A stretch of 64,000 bases of DNA. Source: Lachnospiraceae bacterium. GTDB lineage: Bacteria; Bacillota; Clostridia; Lachnospirales; Lachnospiraceae. The DNA lies in contig JAFYBE010000016.1 of NCBI GenBank assembly GCA_017540355.1, forward strand, positions 124,001 to 188,000, given 5' to 3'. Shown one piece after another: positions 19,377-28,546 of this stretch (position 1 is its first letter; every line of letters starts with the position of its first letter). A program made the position numbers and the translations under genes. Below the pieces are notes generated by a model. It had not been told where the DNA came from and searched no databases. It worked only from the letters and a program-made list of their open reading frames with translations.

Positions 19377-20421
19377 TAATGTAACCTCTTAAGAAATCAA
19401 TAAAGCTATCCATCTCTTCATCGGTTCCTATGCTTATGCGCAGATAATTGTCAATACGCGGCTTATTCCACCAACGCACATATATATCCTTCTTCTTGGC
19501 TGCCTCGAATATATCTTTGGCCGCCAGGGTCTTATGCGTGGCAAATATGAAATTCGAACTGCTGTCAGGGAAGTCAAATCCCAGTTCCTTAAGCTCTTTT
19601 TTGACACGCTCTCTGGTATCAATAACCTTTTTACAGGTCTCTTTAAAGTATTCTTCGTCCTTAAGCATTGCTGCACCGGCAGCTACAGTCAGTCTGTTCA
19701 TCGTATATGAGTTTATGGAGAACTTCACGTCATTCATATACTTAATGAGCTTTTTATCGCCGAAAGCCATTCCTATTCTTACGCCGGCCATGCATCTTGA
19801 TTTGGAAAAAGTCTGAACAACCAGAAGATTGTCATACTTTCGTATAAGCGGAAGAACCGAACGACCGCCGAAATCAATATACGCCTCATCAATTATAACA
19901 ACACTGTCCGGATTATTACTTATTATATATTCCAGATCCTCAACAGACTTAAGCGCTCCGGTAGGTGCATTGGGGTTCGGAATAACTATTCCGCCGTTGT
20001 CGGTTATATAATCCTCTTTATCTATCCTGAAATCATCATTGAGGCTTATCGTCTTATAGGGTATCCTGTAAAGATCTGCCCATACATCATAGAACGAGTA
20101 TGTGATATCGGGGAAAAGGATCGGCTTTGTTCCGTTAAAAAACGTCAAGAAAGCAACCGAAAGAACATCATCGCTTCCTACTCCAACAAACACCTCATCC
20201 TTATCCACTTTATATACTTCAGCCAATTCATCACGTAATTCTCCGCCGTATATATCCGGATACTTTCTAAGTTCATCCACGTCATATTCTTTAAGAGCCT
20301 GAATGACCTTAGGCGAAGGCGGATAAGGGTTCTCATTGGTATTTAACTTTATGACTTTCCCTACCGGCTGTTCCCCCGGTACATAAGGGATCACTTTACG
20401 TATATTATCTTCAAAACTCAT
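19363..20421 (-). CDS. hisC: Histidinol-phosphate aminotransferase
   Basis: This PLP-dependent class I/II aminotransferase acts in histidine synthesis. The sequence has NTNENPYPPSPKV near the front, IPNPNAPTG, VIIDEAYIDFGG, and the PLP lysine in QTFSKSRCMAGVRIG. The arginine that binds the substrate carboxylate lies in DNYLRISIGT. I start at 20421 because GGAGGAGA lies just upstream at 20424-20431; a longer reading to 20448 has no such site. No other his gene is nearby, so it may also serve in tyrosine or phenylalanine synthesis. It is the first gene of the long same-strand run that ends with the GGDEF-EAL gene. Confidence 0.9.
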   Translation of the reverse strand: MSFEDNIRKVIPYVPGEQPVGKVIKLNTNENPYPPSPKVIQALKEYDVDELRKYPDIYGGELRDELAEVYKVDKDEVFVGVGSDDVLSVAFLTFFNGTKPILFPDITYSFYDVWADLYRIPYKTISLNDDFRIDKEDYITDNGGIVIPNPNAPTGALKSVEDLEYIISNNPDSVVIIDEAYIDFGGRSVLPLIRKYDNLLVVQTFSKSRCMAGVRIGMAFGDKKLIKYMNDVKFSINSYTMNRLTVAAGAAMLKDEEYFKETCKKVIDTRERVKKELKELGFDFPDSSSNFIFATHKTLAAKDIFEAAKKKDIYVRWWNKPRIDNYLRISIGTDEEMDSFIDFLRGYINGDI

Positions 20422-20495
20422 TGTCTCCTCCGATATGCTTTTAAACATCTAACATATATTTTTAGATATTTTTCAAAAAAAATCAAGTAAAACAC

Positions 20496-20524
20496 TTGCA
20501 ATTTGACCACGCATAATATACAAT
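20496..20524 (+). promoter_or_regulatory. Candidate promoter for the secreted repeat protein
   Basis: TTGCAA (20496-20501) and TACAAT (20519-20524) are 17 bases apart, giving a leader of about 80 bases before the start codon at 20609. Confidence 0.6.
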
Positions 20525-20608
20525 TCAGACACTTACCCTTTAAGTAATACACAGTACATATGCAATACCCGTACAGGCCATTAATCATTTTGACCTAAGG
20601 GGGTAACT

Positions 20609-22843
20609 ATGTATAATAAATTTATTCTGGTCAGGTCCCGAAAGGGGCTGTTTTTTATTCTTACAGTCATTTCAATCATTATTTCCTTATTGTTAAAAAC
20701 CCGGTCTTTTGCCGAGGGTTCGGAACCGACAGTCACAAGAACACCCATTTATCATTGCCATACGGGAAGCCGAAACGGAGGCGGCGGTTGTTATTCCATT
20801 GCACGTACCGGAACCCGATCATACGAAGTACCTTGCGGAGGAACTCTGCATTACTGGGGCGATGATTGGGGCACATCGGAGTGTACCCGTTGCGGTGCTT
20901 CATATTACGGTGACAGAGGCGGTGAGAGCTGCCCGCACTCCGAAACAAGAACCGAAAGCTACACATATTACGAGATAGGCTGCGGACACAGTACAAGCGA
21001 AATCCTGGGATATGTCACATATACGCTTGATACCACGGAGTGGGCGAAAGAAGTACATGTGACTATCGATATCGAAAACGAAGGAATGACCCTGTCGGAT
21101 ACGCCTTATGTTTTGGACGGGAACGCAAGCGAAGATAACGAGTTTGTAATAGACGCAAACGGAACCTATACCTTTTCCGTCGATGCCGATCCCAATTCAG
21201 ACACGGCAACTGCTGCATATGTTGTTACAGTAAGCAATGTAGACCACTATGAGCCCGAAGTGGTTTCATATACCCTTTCTCCCACTGACTGGGTAAAAGA
21301 GGGAGTAACTTTATCCTTGGATGAAGTTGTTGATCTGCAGCCGGACGGATCAAGCGGATGCGGTCTTCACGAACAGCCGTACAGCTATGATAACGGAGCA
21401 ACCTGGACGGATGATCCGACATTTTTTTACGAGAATAACGGCGATTACGATGTCCTCATAAGAGATTCTTTGGAAAACACGGCTGTCTTAAGTTTTACCA
21501 TCGACAACATCGATAATGAACCGCCAAGAATTCTCAAAGCCGATTATGACCATACAAAGAATATAAGGGAAGTAACCATAGAAGTCGAATGCGATGATGT
21601 CCTTTCCGACGGAAGAGACGGTGTGGGACTCGATGATCTTCCATACAGTTATGACGGCGGCAAGACCTGGACCGACAGTACACAGTATACAATAGACCAC
21701 AATCAGTGTGTCGAGTTCAGAGCAAGGGATAAACTTGGTAACATCGCAGTATATGACATCAATGTCACAAATATCGATGACTATTATCCGACCGTAACAC
21801 ATTCTCTTTATCCCGGCTATTGGACAAATTCCGATGTTGAAGTGAGCTTTGAGGCCAAAGATGTCAATCCCGACGGAAGCGACGGCATTGGCCTTCCCGA
21901 TAAGTGTTTCTCATATGACAGCGGCGCAAGCTGGACCGATACAGACAGCATTACCATAAGCGAAAACTGCTTTGTGCAGGTTGCCGTAAGGGATAAGAAT
22001 AACAACATCAATTACTACAGCCTGGATGTTATCAATATAGACAGAATATCGCCGACTGTGTCTGCATCGTTTACTCTTGTTGACAACGGCAAGTATGCAA
22101 TACTTACCGCAAACGGTCAGGACTCTGAATCAGGCATCGAGCCGGGAAGCTATGTATGGAGCGGACCGGAATCGGGAAGCGGGGAAAGCATGGCAGTCAC
22201 AACAAACGGCTCATATACCGTAACTGCATTTGACAGGGCCGGCAACAGCACCACGGCTTCTGTAGAAGTAAGCGGAATAAGATTCCGTATATTGCCGATA
22301 AATGCCGATATACATCCCTTATCACCCGATGACGGTCGTGACATAATAACAGGAGAAAGTTCTTTAGAAGTATCGGTAAAATATCCGAAGATAGCCTCCA
22401 AATCTCCCGACACAAAACTTAAAACCGTAGATGAGAGCAAAAGCATATGGGACAAGCTGTCGGAATGGTGGAACAACCTCCCCACATGGCTTAAAGCAGT
22501 CATAGCAGCTGCACTTACACTTGCCTGTGCAGGCTTTATTCTTCTGCTTATCCTGTGGTATCGGAGCGTTGCCGTATATAACAGCACAGGAGAGAAGATA
22601 TCTTCTGAAGGCACCGAAGAGAGATATACCTTCAAAGGGTATAAACACATTCATACGGATAGCGGAAGCCTCGCGCTTACAATACCCGAAAGCCTGTGGG
22701 ATAAATGCTCCACCACAGCATTCAGATTTAAGTTTAATCCCTTATTTGCCGCTCTTCATAAAAACGAGAACATTTACTTCTCATTCCCTGAGGATGTTGT
22801 AAAGTCAAAGCAGGTAGCAAGAAGTATAGACATACTTATTTAA
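20609..22843 (+). CDS. Cell-surface protein with cysteine-rich head, five Ig-like repeats and a cytoplasmic tail
   Basis: This protein has 744 residues. A signal peptide or anchor lies at about residues 10-35. A glycine- and cysteine-rich head follows at about 45-130 (YHCHTGSRNGGGGCY, CTRCGASYYG, GESCPHS), a motif I associate with surface proteins of gut Firmicutes. Then come five related beta-rich repeats of about 75-90 residues. The middle three share GxGLxxxxxSYDxGxxWTD and end in NIDxxxPxV, as in Ig-like or bacterial adhesin modules. A membrane helix at about 630-650 is followed by a 90-residue cytoplasmic tail, so it is a transmembrane protein and has no LPxTG sorting signal. AGGGGG precedes the ATG. 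The ligand is unknown; adhesion or sensing are both possible. Confidence 0.8.
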   Translation: MYNKFILVRSRKGLFFILTVISIIISLLLKTRSFAEGSEPTVTRTPIYHCHTGSRNGGGGCYSIARTGTRSYEVPCGGTLHYWGDDWGTSECTRCGASYYGDRGGESCPHSETRTESYTYYEIGCGHSTSEILGYVTYTLDTTEWAKEVHVTIDIENEGMTLSDTPYVLDGNASEDNEFVIDANGTYTFSVDADPNSDTATAAYVVTVSNVDHYEPEVVSYTLSPTDWVKEGVTLSLDEVVDLQPDGSSGCGLHEQPYSYDNGATWTDDPTFFYENNGDYDVLIRDSLENTAVLSFTIDNIDNEPPRILKADYDHTKNIREVTIEVECDDVLSDGRDGVGLDDLPYSYDGGKTWTDSTQYTIDHNQCVEFRARDKLGNIAVYDINVTNIDDYYPTVTHSLYPGYWTNSDVEVSFEAKDVNPDGSDGIGLPDKCFSYDSGASWTDTDSITISENCFVQVAVRDKNNNINYYSLDVINIDRISPTVSASFTLVDNGKYAILTANGQDSESGIEPGSYVWSGPESGSGESMAVTTNGSYTVTAFDRAGNSTTASVEVSGIRFRILPINADIHPLSPDDGRDIITGESSLEVSVKYPKIASKSPDTKLKTVDESKSIWDKLSEWWNNLPTWLKAVIAAALTLACAGFILLLILWYRSVAVYNSTGEKISSEGTEERYTFKGYKHIHTDSGSLALTIPESLWDKCSTTAFRFKFNPLFAALHKNENIYFSFPEDVVKSKQVARSIDILI
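21015..22280 (+). repeat. Five tandem Ig-like coding repeats
   Basis: Approximate unit limits are 21015-21258, 21261-21530, 21533-21790, 21790-22055 and 22056-22280. Units 2-4 are most alike and share the SYDxGxxWTD core; units 1 and 5 are divergent. The repeats are visible in protein but not as near-identical DNA, so they are old duplications. Confidence 0.7.
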
Positions 22844-22879
22844 CTCAACTCTGACATACGTTATTTACATTAAGACGGA

Positions 22880-22908
22880 TTGATATATTCTTGCAAAAGT
22901 GATATAGT
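22880..22908 (+). promoter_or_regulatory. Candidate promoter for the DUF975 gene
   Basis: TTGATA (22880-22885) and TATAGT (22903-22908) are 17 bases apart, about 40 bases ahead of the start codon. Confidence 0.6.
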
Positions 22909-22950
22909 CTGATAAGAAGTTTTTTTACCGTATAGAGAGGAGAGTTTATA

Positions 22951-23712
22951 ATGGAATTCACAAGAGCAGAAATTAAGGAGCAGGCCAGAGCCCAGCTCAA
23001 GGGAAAAGTGTGGATGCTTTTGCTTTGTACAATAGTAGCAAGCATCATTCCCGCAATAGTATCAGGAATAGGTTCAGCGCTTACAAGCAGCGGTAATGAA
23101 GCTGCAGGAGCTATCGTTTCAATCGCAGGTTCTTTACTTTTGACAGCGCCCCTTTCACTGGGTCTTATCATGGTATACCTCAATGTTACATACGGTGAGG
23201 ATCCTCAGGTAAGCACACTTTTCGAGCCCTTCAAGAAGTGCTACGGCAAGGCTATCGCACTTATGTTACTCGTTGAGATCTTCGTAATGCTGTGGACACT
23301 CTTATTGATCATCCCCGGTATCATCATGGGATTTGCTTATTCACAGTCATTCTTCCTTCTTGCCGAGAATCCTGACATGTCTCCCATGGAGTGCATCAAG
23401 GAAAGTAAGAGGATCATGAAGGGTCGCAAGATGGATCTCTTCGTATTGTATCTTTCATTCATTCCCTGGATGCTTTTGGTATGTGTTACATTCGGTATCG
23501 CAGGCATCTGGGTAATACCTTACATGTCACTTACATTCACTAACTTCTATCACAAGATTAAAGAAGGCGGAGACCAGGAAGGTGATTACAACAATGCAGC
23601 AACAAACGCTGTAACCGATATCATCGAGAACGCTGCCGATAAGGTAGAAGCTGTATCAGAGAACGTTGTTGACAAGGTAACCGATACAATAAGCGGCGAC
23701 GAGAACAACTAA
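22951..23712 (+). CDS. DUF975 family integral membrane protein
   Basis: This 253-residue membrane protein opens with FTRAEIKEQARAQLKGKVW, the family start of DUF975. Five or six hydrophobic segments follow up to about residue 200, and then a soluble tail of about 50 residues rich in Asp, Glu, Val and Asn with a heptad-like AADKVEAVSENVVDKV stretch. DUF975 proteins are common in Firmicutes and their function is not established. GAGAGGAGAG lies upstream of the ATG. The gene is a single transcription unit with its own promoter and a strong terminator. Confidence 0.85.
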   Translation: MEFTRAEIKEQARAQLKGKVWMLLLCTIVASIIPAIVSGIGSALTSSGNEAAGAIVSIAGSLLLTAPLSLGLIMVYLNVTYGEDPQVSTLFEPFKKCYGKAIALMLLVEIFVMLWTLLLIIPGIIMGFAYSQSFFLLAENPDMSPMECIKESKRIMKGRKMDLFVLYLSFIPWMLLVCVTFGIAGIWVIPYMSLTFTNFYHKIKEGGDQEGDYNNAATNAVTDIIENAADKVEAVSENVVDKVTDTISGDENN

Positions 23713-23738
23713 TCGATCTGTCGAATAAAAGACATAAT

Positions 23739-23766
23739 AAACCGCACGGAGAAATCCGTGCGGTTT
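23739..23766 (+). terminator. Intrinsic terminator after the DUF975 gene
   Basis: A perfect 12-base-pair stem (23739-23750 with 23755-23766) has a GAAA loop and is followed by T residues on the plus strand. It also lies just past the stop of the convergent polymerase gene and may serve it, though the T run is poorer in that direction. Confidence 0.9.
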
Positions 23767-23773
23767 TTATTTC

Positions 23774-24973
23774 CTAAATCTCACTTCCGCGTTTTACTGC
23801 ATCTTTCCCCAGTTTCTTTTTCAGTTCATCCATCGCCTTATCTGCCTTAAGCCTCTTTTCGGCAAGTTCCGATGTCTTATGACCCTCCATATCAAAAATG
23901 GACAGTTGTTCATATTTTTCAGAAGAAACCTTTGTCGCCCTTACGCCCAGCTGTCTTATTGGTCTGTCTTCATCCCAGAATGTGGCTAAAAGATCGCATG
24001 CATATTCATAGATGTCATCCGTAACGGATGTCGCATCGGGTATGGACATCTGCCTGCTCTGATGGTCAAAATCAGAGTACCTCGCAGATACACATATGCA
24101 CGATGCAAATACCTTATCCCTTCTTAATCGACTTCCTACCCGATCCGAGAGCTTTAACAGTATCTTCCTTGCGGTAGGCCAGTCATTGATATCTTCAGGT
24201 GTTGTGGTACTGTTCCCGTACCCTTTCTGTTCATTGTCATACCATCCCGAAGGGTCTATGTCCGCTCCGTTGGCACTCTCCCACATGGACAGACCAAATT
24301 TACCCAGATTGCGTGATATGACATCGGGATCGGCTTCCACAAGATCCTTTACCGTTATTATCCCGAGATTTCTAAGTCCTCTTGTCATGCTCTTACCGAC
24401 ATATAAAAGGACATTGACAGGCAGCGGCCAAAGTTTTACCGGTACCTCATCTTCAAAAAGAGTGTGTACCTTATCGGGCTTTTCAAAATCTCCGGCTATC
24501 TTAGCCAATGTAAACTTCGTGGAAACACCGATATTGACCGTGAATCCCAGCCGCTCATGTATCTCATCTTTAAGCTTATACGCAAACTCAGTAATGTCTC
24601 CGTACATATTCTCATAGTTGTCAAAAACGGCCCATGCCTCATCTATACTGTACTGATAGACCTCATCGGTATAACTTTGTATTATATCCAAAAAGGCGTT
24701 GGAATAGCGTTTATATACCTTAAAATCGGACGGCACAACAACAAGTCCCGGACACTTGCGTCTGGCACTTGCAATAGGTTCTGCGGTCTCTATACCGTAC
24801 TTTTTGGCGGGAGTCGATTTAGCCAACACGATTCCGTGTCTTGACTTCTCATCTCCTCCTATAATTGAGGGAATGTTCCTTAAATCATCACTTTCTCCCA
24901 ATTCCCTTATTCTGTATACAGCCGACCATGCTAAAAAAGCACTGTTAACATCTATGTGGAAAATGTATCTCAT
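23774..24973 (-). CDS. Y-family DNA polymerase (DinB/UmuC-like)
   Basis: This 399-residue translesion polymerase has the family marks. The first catalytic aspartate is in FHIDVNSAFLAW. SIDEAW carries the second acidic pair, and NIGVSTKFTLAKIAGDFEKP leads into the thumb. A little-finger domain follows. QLSIFD near residue 360 matches a beta-clamp binding site. Such enzymes copy damaged DNA with low fidelity. Its ATG overlaps the stop of the response-regulator gene by four bases, so it is translated with a two-component system, an unusual place for a lesion-bypass polymerase. No LexA-like site is visible because the gene has no leader of its own. Confidence 0.92.
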   Translation of the reverse strand: MRYIFHIDVNSAFLAWSAVYRIRELGESDDLRNIPSIIGGDEKSRHGIVLAKSTPAKKYGIETAEPIASARRKCPGLVVVPSDFKVYKRYSNAFLDIIQSYTDEVYQYSIDEAWAVFDNYENMYGDITEFAYKLKDEIHERLGFTVNIGVSTKFTLAKIAGDFEKPDKVHTLFEDEVPVKLWPLPVNVLLYVGKSMTRGLRNLGIITVKDLVEADPDVISRNLGKFGLSMWESANGADIDPSGWYDNEQKGYGNSTTTPEDINDWPTARKILLKLSDRVGSRLRRDKVFASCICVSARYSDFDHQSRQMSIPDATSVTDDIYEYACDLLATFWDEDRPIRQLGVRATKVSSEKYEQLSIFDMEGHKTSELAEKRLKADKAMDELKKKLGKDAVKRGSEI

Positions 24974-25731
24974 GACCTTTTTTCAGACATGTAATCCGAA
25001 TAGCTTTTTCCGGTAAACTTCTTAAAACATCTGCTGAAATAATTGGGATCCGGAATGCCAACCTCGGAAGCCGCCAAAAACATCTTGGTATTGTTCTGCG
25101 CAAGCTTCATGGCCTTATTCATTCTGAGTTCCGTCAGATATTCGACAAAATTCTTACCTGTATCCTGCTTGAATTTCCTTGAAAGATAACTTGAGCTGAA
25201 TCCGAAATGCTGTGCAACAAATGCGAGATTAAGCTGTGAATCCGTATAATTCTCTTCAACAAATCTCTTGATCTGGTCAGTGGGATTAATATCCGCAGGT
25301 ATGCTCAGACCATCATCACCGTCAAACTCCGATGAGTCATCTCTGATATTATCAAGCCTTTCACGGACCCTCTCAAGGACCTGAGTCACTTCGGACCTTA
25401 CCATGGGCTTTAACATATATTCAAATACCGGGAGACTCACACACTTCCTGGCATACTCAAACTCATCAAAAGCCGTCATTATGATTATTATCAAATCAGG
25501 GTATCTCTCGGTCGCCACTTCGGTAAACTCTATACCGTTCATAAAGGGCATGGATATATCAACAAAAGCGATGTCGGGCTTGATATCGTCTATGGTATTG
25601 ATTGCCTCAATTCCGCTTGCCGCCTCTCCGACAACCTCAAGGCCCAATTCTTCCCAATCTATACTTGCCCGCATAAGCTTTCTTGCGGATTCTTCATCAT
25701 CTATGAGCATTACTCTGTATCTTCTACTCAT
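24970..25731 (-). CDS. AraC-type DNA-binding response regulator (YesN-like)
   Basis: This 253-residue regulator has a receiver at about residues 5-125, with LIDDEESARKL, phospho-acceptor FVDISMPFMNG and LKPM near the end. A C-terminal AraC/XylS domain (about 155-250) has two helix-turn-helix units, including SSSYLSRKFKQDTGKNFVEY and FSRCFKKFTGKSYSDYM. It pairs with the sensor kinase whose gene overlaps it by eight bases. YesM/YesN-type pairs usually switch on carbohydrate transport and breakdown genes. The sugar ABC transporter directly upstream on the same strand is the obvious target. Confidence 0.93.
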   Translation of the reverse strand: MSRRYRVMLIDDEESARKLMRASIDWEELGLEVVGEAASGIEAINTIDDIKPDIAFVDISMPFMNGIEFTEVATERYPDLIIIIMTAFDEFEYARKCVSLPVFEYMLKPMVRSEVTQVLERVRERLDNIRDDSSEFDGDDGLSIPADINPTDQIKRFVEENYTDSQLNLAFVAQHFGFSSSYLSRKFKQDTGKNFVEYLTELRMNKAMKLAQNNTKMFLAASEVGIPDPNYFSRCFKKFTGKSYSDYMSEKRS

Positions 25732-27508
25732 TCTTCCATAATCCTTCCGAATAAATGATAAGCTCTATCTCGGTATACTCACCGGCTTCACTCCTGATGC
25801 GCACTACATCCTCTCTGTCACAGAATATCCTTATTCTTTCGATGGTATCCCACAGGCCGAAACTTGCGCTCTCATCCTCCGCAGAATCATCCCTCTTTTT
25901 ATTCAGGATTTCTTCTATCTGCTCCTTGCTCATTCCGACTCCGGTATCCCTGACGATAAGATGCAGCGCACTGTCAATAAGCCTTCCGGTTATCTTAATC
26001 GTACCCTTTTCTCCCTTGATACGTATACCATGGTAGATACTGTTCTCAACAATCGGCTGCAGAATAAGCTTTGGAACAATAAAGTTCTTCACATCATCGG
26101 ATATATCATATTCATCCTCAATTATATCACCATACCGAAGCTTTTGCAGAGACAGATAGTCCTTCACAATTGCTATCTCTCTTGATAAAGTGATCTCTCT
26201 GCTGCCCTTACTTAAGAAGTTTCTATAGAAGCTTCCAAGAGTCTCCAAAGCATTGTGTACTTTATCCGCTCCCGCTTCAAGCGCAAGGTAACCTATCGTC
26301 TCAATGGAATTATACAAAAAATGCGGTTTAATCTGTTCCTGCAATACTCGCATTTCCATTCTCTGAACGGTCTTTTCCTTATCTATGACAGCTCCGATCA
26401 ATTCCTTTACGTAATCGATCATACTGTTATAACTTGTCTTGAGCATGTCAAGCTCACTGTATTTCATCTCTTTCTCAATCTGCTTAAGTTCACCCGTCTG
26501 CTTATTGGAATCCATTATCTTGGAAAGGTCAAATACAGGCTTGGTGATATTGTTCCTTATGTAAGCGGCAACCAGTATAGCCGATACAATAAACACAGAC
26601 AGCAACAAAAGCAGTACATACAATACCGTATAAGGTATACCCTCAGGTGCATAAGGAGAAATATTCATTATTACGATAGGAAGACCTTCAACCTTACATC
26701 CGGATATCAGCACCTTCCCGTTCTCCGTATTATGACTTACGCTCACAACCTTTTCAGATAAGAACTCATCCGTATAGTACTGTATAAGTTCTCTGTTGCC
26801 GGCCAAGAATGTCTTATCCGTACCGAGTATGCATATATTCTCATCATAGTTTAACTGATTGAGCATGGCAGCCAGAGTATCAACGGATATATTCATAAGC
26901 ATAACTCCGGTTCGTTTCTGCGATAATATGTCATTGATCTCTCGACCGATTGTTATGACCGGTTTATTGTCAGATCTTGACGCAACACCGTTGCAGTTTA
27001 ATGTAACAACTGCACGACCCTTGGCCTTTAAGATATCCTCTTTCCATTCCTCCTCATTCATGACATCATAATCATATTTATAGAAGAAACGGTTAGTAGC
27101 CATCATAATCATATCTTCCCTTAACACCATAACGGAATCGACACCCTCAGTCACATAAAGTATATCCATAACCCCGTATCTGGTATCATTAATCATGCCT
27201 ATATCAACGGACTCACTGTCGGCACGCAAAAAAGTCACAAGTTTGTCATCCGTCATTATGATACGAGATAGTTCCTTGTAATTCTCTATATCGGAAGCTA
27301 TTCTGCTTGACAACGTTCTTAACAGACTGTCGGCATTACGCTCTGTATACGCCAATCTTTCATTGTTGGTGATGAAATTCACGGACAGTAAGAATGAAAC
27401 TATGACAATAAAGATAATCCCAAGGATCATCCTTCTAAGACTTGAAGATAAACTTGTCTTGCCTTTTTCCCCTGATAAGGACCTTTTTGTATGTTCCTTT
27501 GCAGCCAT
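25724..27508 (-). CDS. Membrane sensor histidine kinase (YesM-like)
   Basis: This 594-residue kinase has a membrane helix near residue 30, an extracellular sensor of about 240 residues, a second helix near residue 300 (TVLYVLLLLLSVFIVSAILV), and a HAMP-like linker. The His_kinase domain has the phospho-accepting histidine in QIKPHFLYNSIET, and an ATPase domain follows with IVENSIYHGI and RDTGVGMS. The layout is that of the YesM group, which responds to extracellular sugars. GGGGAG precedes the ATG. A promoter lies at 27539-27567, so it heads an operon with the regulator and the Y-family polymerase. Confidence 0.93.
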   Translation of the reverse strand: MAAKEHTKRSLSGEKGKTSLSSSLRRMILGIIFIVIVSFLLSVNFITNNERLAYTERNADSLLRTLSSRIASDIENYKELSRIIMTDDKLVTFLRADSESVDIGMINDTRYGVMDILYVTEGVDSVMVLREDMIMMATNRFFYKYDYDVMNEEEWKEDILKAKGRAVVTLNCNGVASRSDNKPVITIGREINDILSQKRTGVMLMNISVDTLAAMLNQLNYDENICILGTDKTFLAGNRELIQYYTDEFLSEKVVSVSHNTENGKVLISGCKVEGLPIVIMNISPYAPEGIPYTVLYVLLLLLSVFIVSAILVAAYIRNNITKPVFDLSKIMDSNKQTGELKQIEKEMKYSELDMLKTSYNSMIDYVKELIGAVIDKEKTVQRMEMRVLQEQIKPHFLYNSIETIGYLALEAGADKVHNALETLGSFYRNFLSKGSREITLSREIAIVKDYLSLQKLRYGDIIEDEYDISDDVKNFIVPKLILQPIVENSIYHGIRIKGEKGTIKITGRLIDSALHLIVRDTGVGMSKEQIEEILNKKRDDSAEDESASFGLWDTIERIRIFCDREDVVRIRSEAGEYTEIELIIYSEGLWKNE

Positions 27509-27538
27509 TGCGTCTCCCCGTTTTGTTTCGCTAACTAA

Positions 27539-27567
27539 AAGATACCATTTTTTGTCCTTTATGCCAA
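27539..27567 (-). promoter_or_regulatory. Candidate promoter for the kinase-regulator-polymerase operon
   Basis: On the minus strand TTGGCA (27562-27567) and TATCTT (27539-27544) are 17 bases apart. The element begins right where the hairpin at 27567-27605 ends. Confidence 0.5.
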
Positions 27568-27605
27568 GAAGAAGGTCCGACGGATGTTCCGTCGAACCTT
27601 CTTCT
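27567..27605 (-). terminator. Long hairpin after the sugar permease genes
   Basis: An 18-base-pair stem with one G-U pair (27567-27584 with 27588-27605) has a 3-base loop. It lies 37 bases past the permease stop. The T run is mostly within the stem, so it may act as a terminator or as an mRNA-stabilising 3' structure. Confidence 0.65.
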
Positions 27606-27642
27606 ATAGATTTATAATATCCCTTATTCCCTTCTTAAAGCT

Positions 27643-28545
27643 TTAACCCTTTACAGCGCCTGCTATGAAGCTTTCCTGGATCTTCCTGCTTAAGAATATG
27701 TATATGAGCAACGTAGGGAATGTTGCTATAACAAGCGCCGCTCCTATAGGACCCCAGTCTGTGGTATATGCACCGGAAAGAGCTCTAATACCGACAGGAA
27801 GTGTCCTGTGTGCCGAATCACTTATAAATACGTTGGCGAACATGAACTCGTTCCAACACTGTAAGTATGCATAAATACCTATTGTAGAAAGAGCCGGCTT
27901 CATAAGAGGAAGTATGATTGAGAAGAACGTCCTCCAAAGGCCGCATCCGTCTATTCTGGCTGACTCATCAAGATCATACGGTATATCTACCATGAAGCCC
28001 GTACAGATAAGTATTGACATTGATAACGTAAATGCCGAATACGGTACGATCAAAGTTGAATACTTATTAAGCCAATGAGCCTTTGACAGCAATACATATA
28101 CCGGTACGATCGATGCCTGAAGGGGAATTGTAAGTCCCAACATTAAGAATGAATTCGTGAGCTTCGATAATCTCCACTTGATACGTGTAAGTGCATATGT
28201 AGCCATCAATGCAGCAAATATGGATATTGCTATTGCACATACGGTAACTATGATACTGTTTACAAAATACCTGCCCATATTACCTGTGTTCATGGCAGAT
28301 GAGAAGTTCGACCAACGCCATTCTCTCGGCAGTCCGATGATATTAGCACCAAATATCTCTTCATTGGATTTAAGAGAGAAAGTAAACATGAAGTATATCG
28401 GGAAGAGATTGATCAATGCCCAAATGATAAGGAAGATATATGTTATCACCTTGGTCACGGGATTGGTCTTTTTGATAGTATATTCTATCTCCTCATAATC
28501 GTAAGAGGGATTAATATTCTTGTTCATATTATTATCCTTGCCCAT
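27643..28545 (-). CDS. Carbohydrate ABC transporter permease (MalG-like)
   Basis: This 300-residue inner-membrane permease has six predicted membrane helices. The cytoplasmic EAA loop reads DESARIDGCGLWRTFFSIILPLMKPA, the contact for the ATPase subunit, and the ending SFIAGAVKG is typical of the MalG/UgpE group. It pairs with the MalF-like permease two bases upstream. GGAGG lies ahead of the ATG. No ATPase gene is in the operon, so a shared MsmK/UgpC-type ATPase elsewhere in the genome is expected. The sugar is not determined. Confidence 0.93.
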   Translation of the reverse strand: MGKDNNMNKNINPSYDYEEIEYTIKKTNPVTKVITYIFLIIWALINLFPIYFMFTFSLKSNEEIFGANIIGLPREWRWSNFSSAMNTGNMGRYFVNSIIVTVCAIAISIFAALMATYALTRIKWRLSKLTNSFLMLGLTIPLQASIVPVYVLLSKAHWLNKYSTLIVPYSAFTLSMSILICTGFMVDIPYDLDESARIDGCGLWRTFFSIILPLMKPALSTIGIYAYLQCWNEFMFANVFISDSAHRTLPVGIRALSGAYTTDWGPIGAALVIATFPTLLIYIFLSRKIQESFIAGAVKG

Positions 28546-28546
28546 A

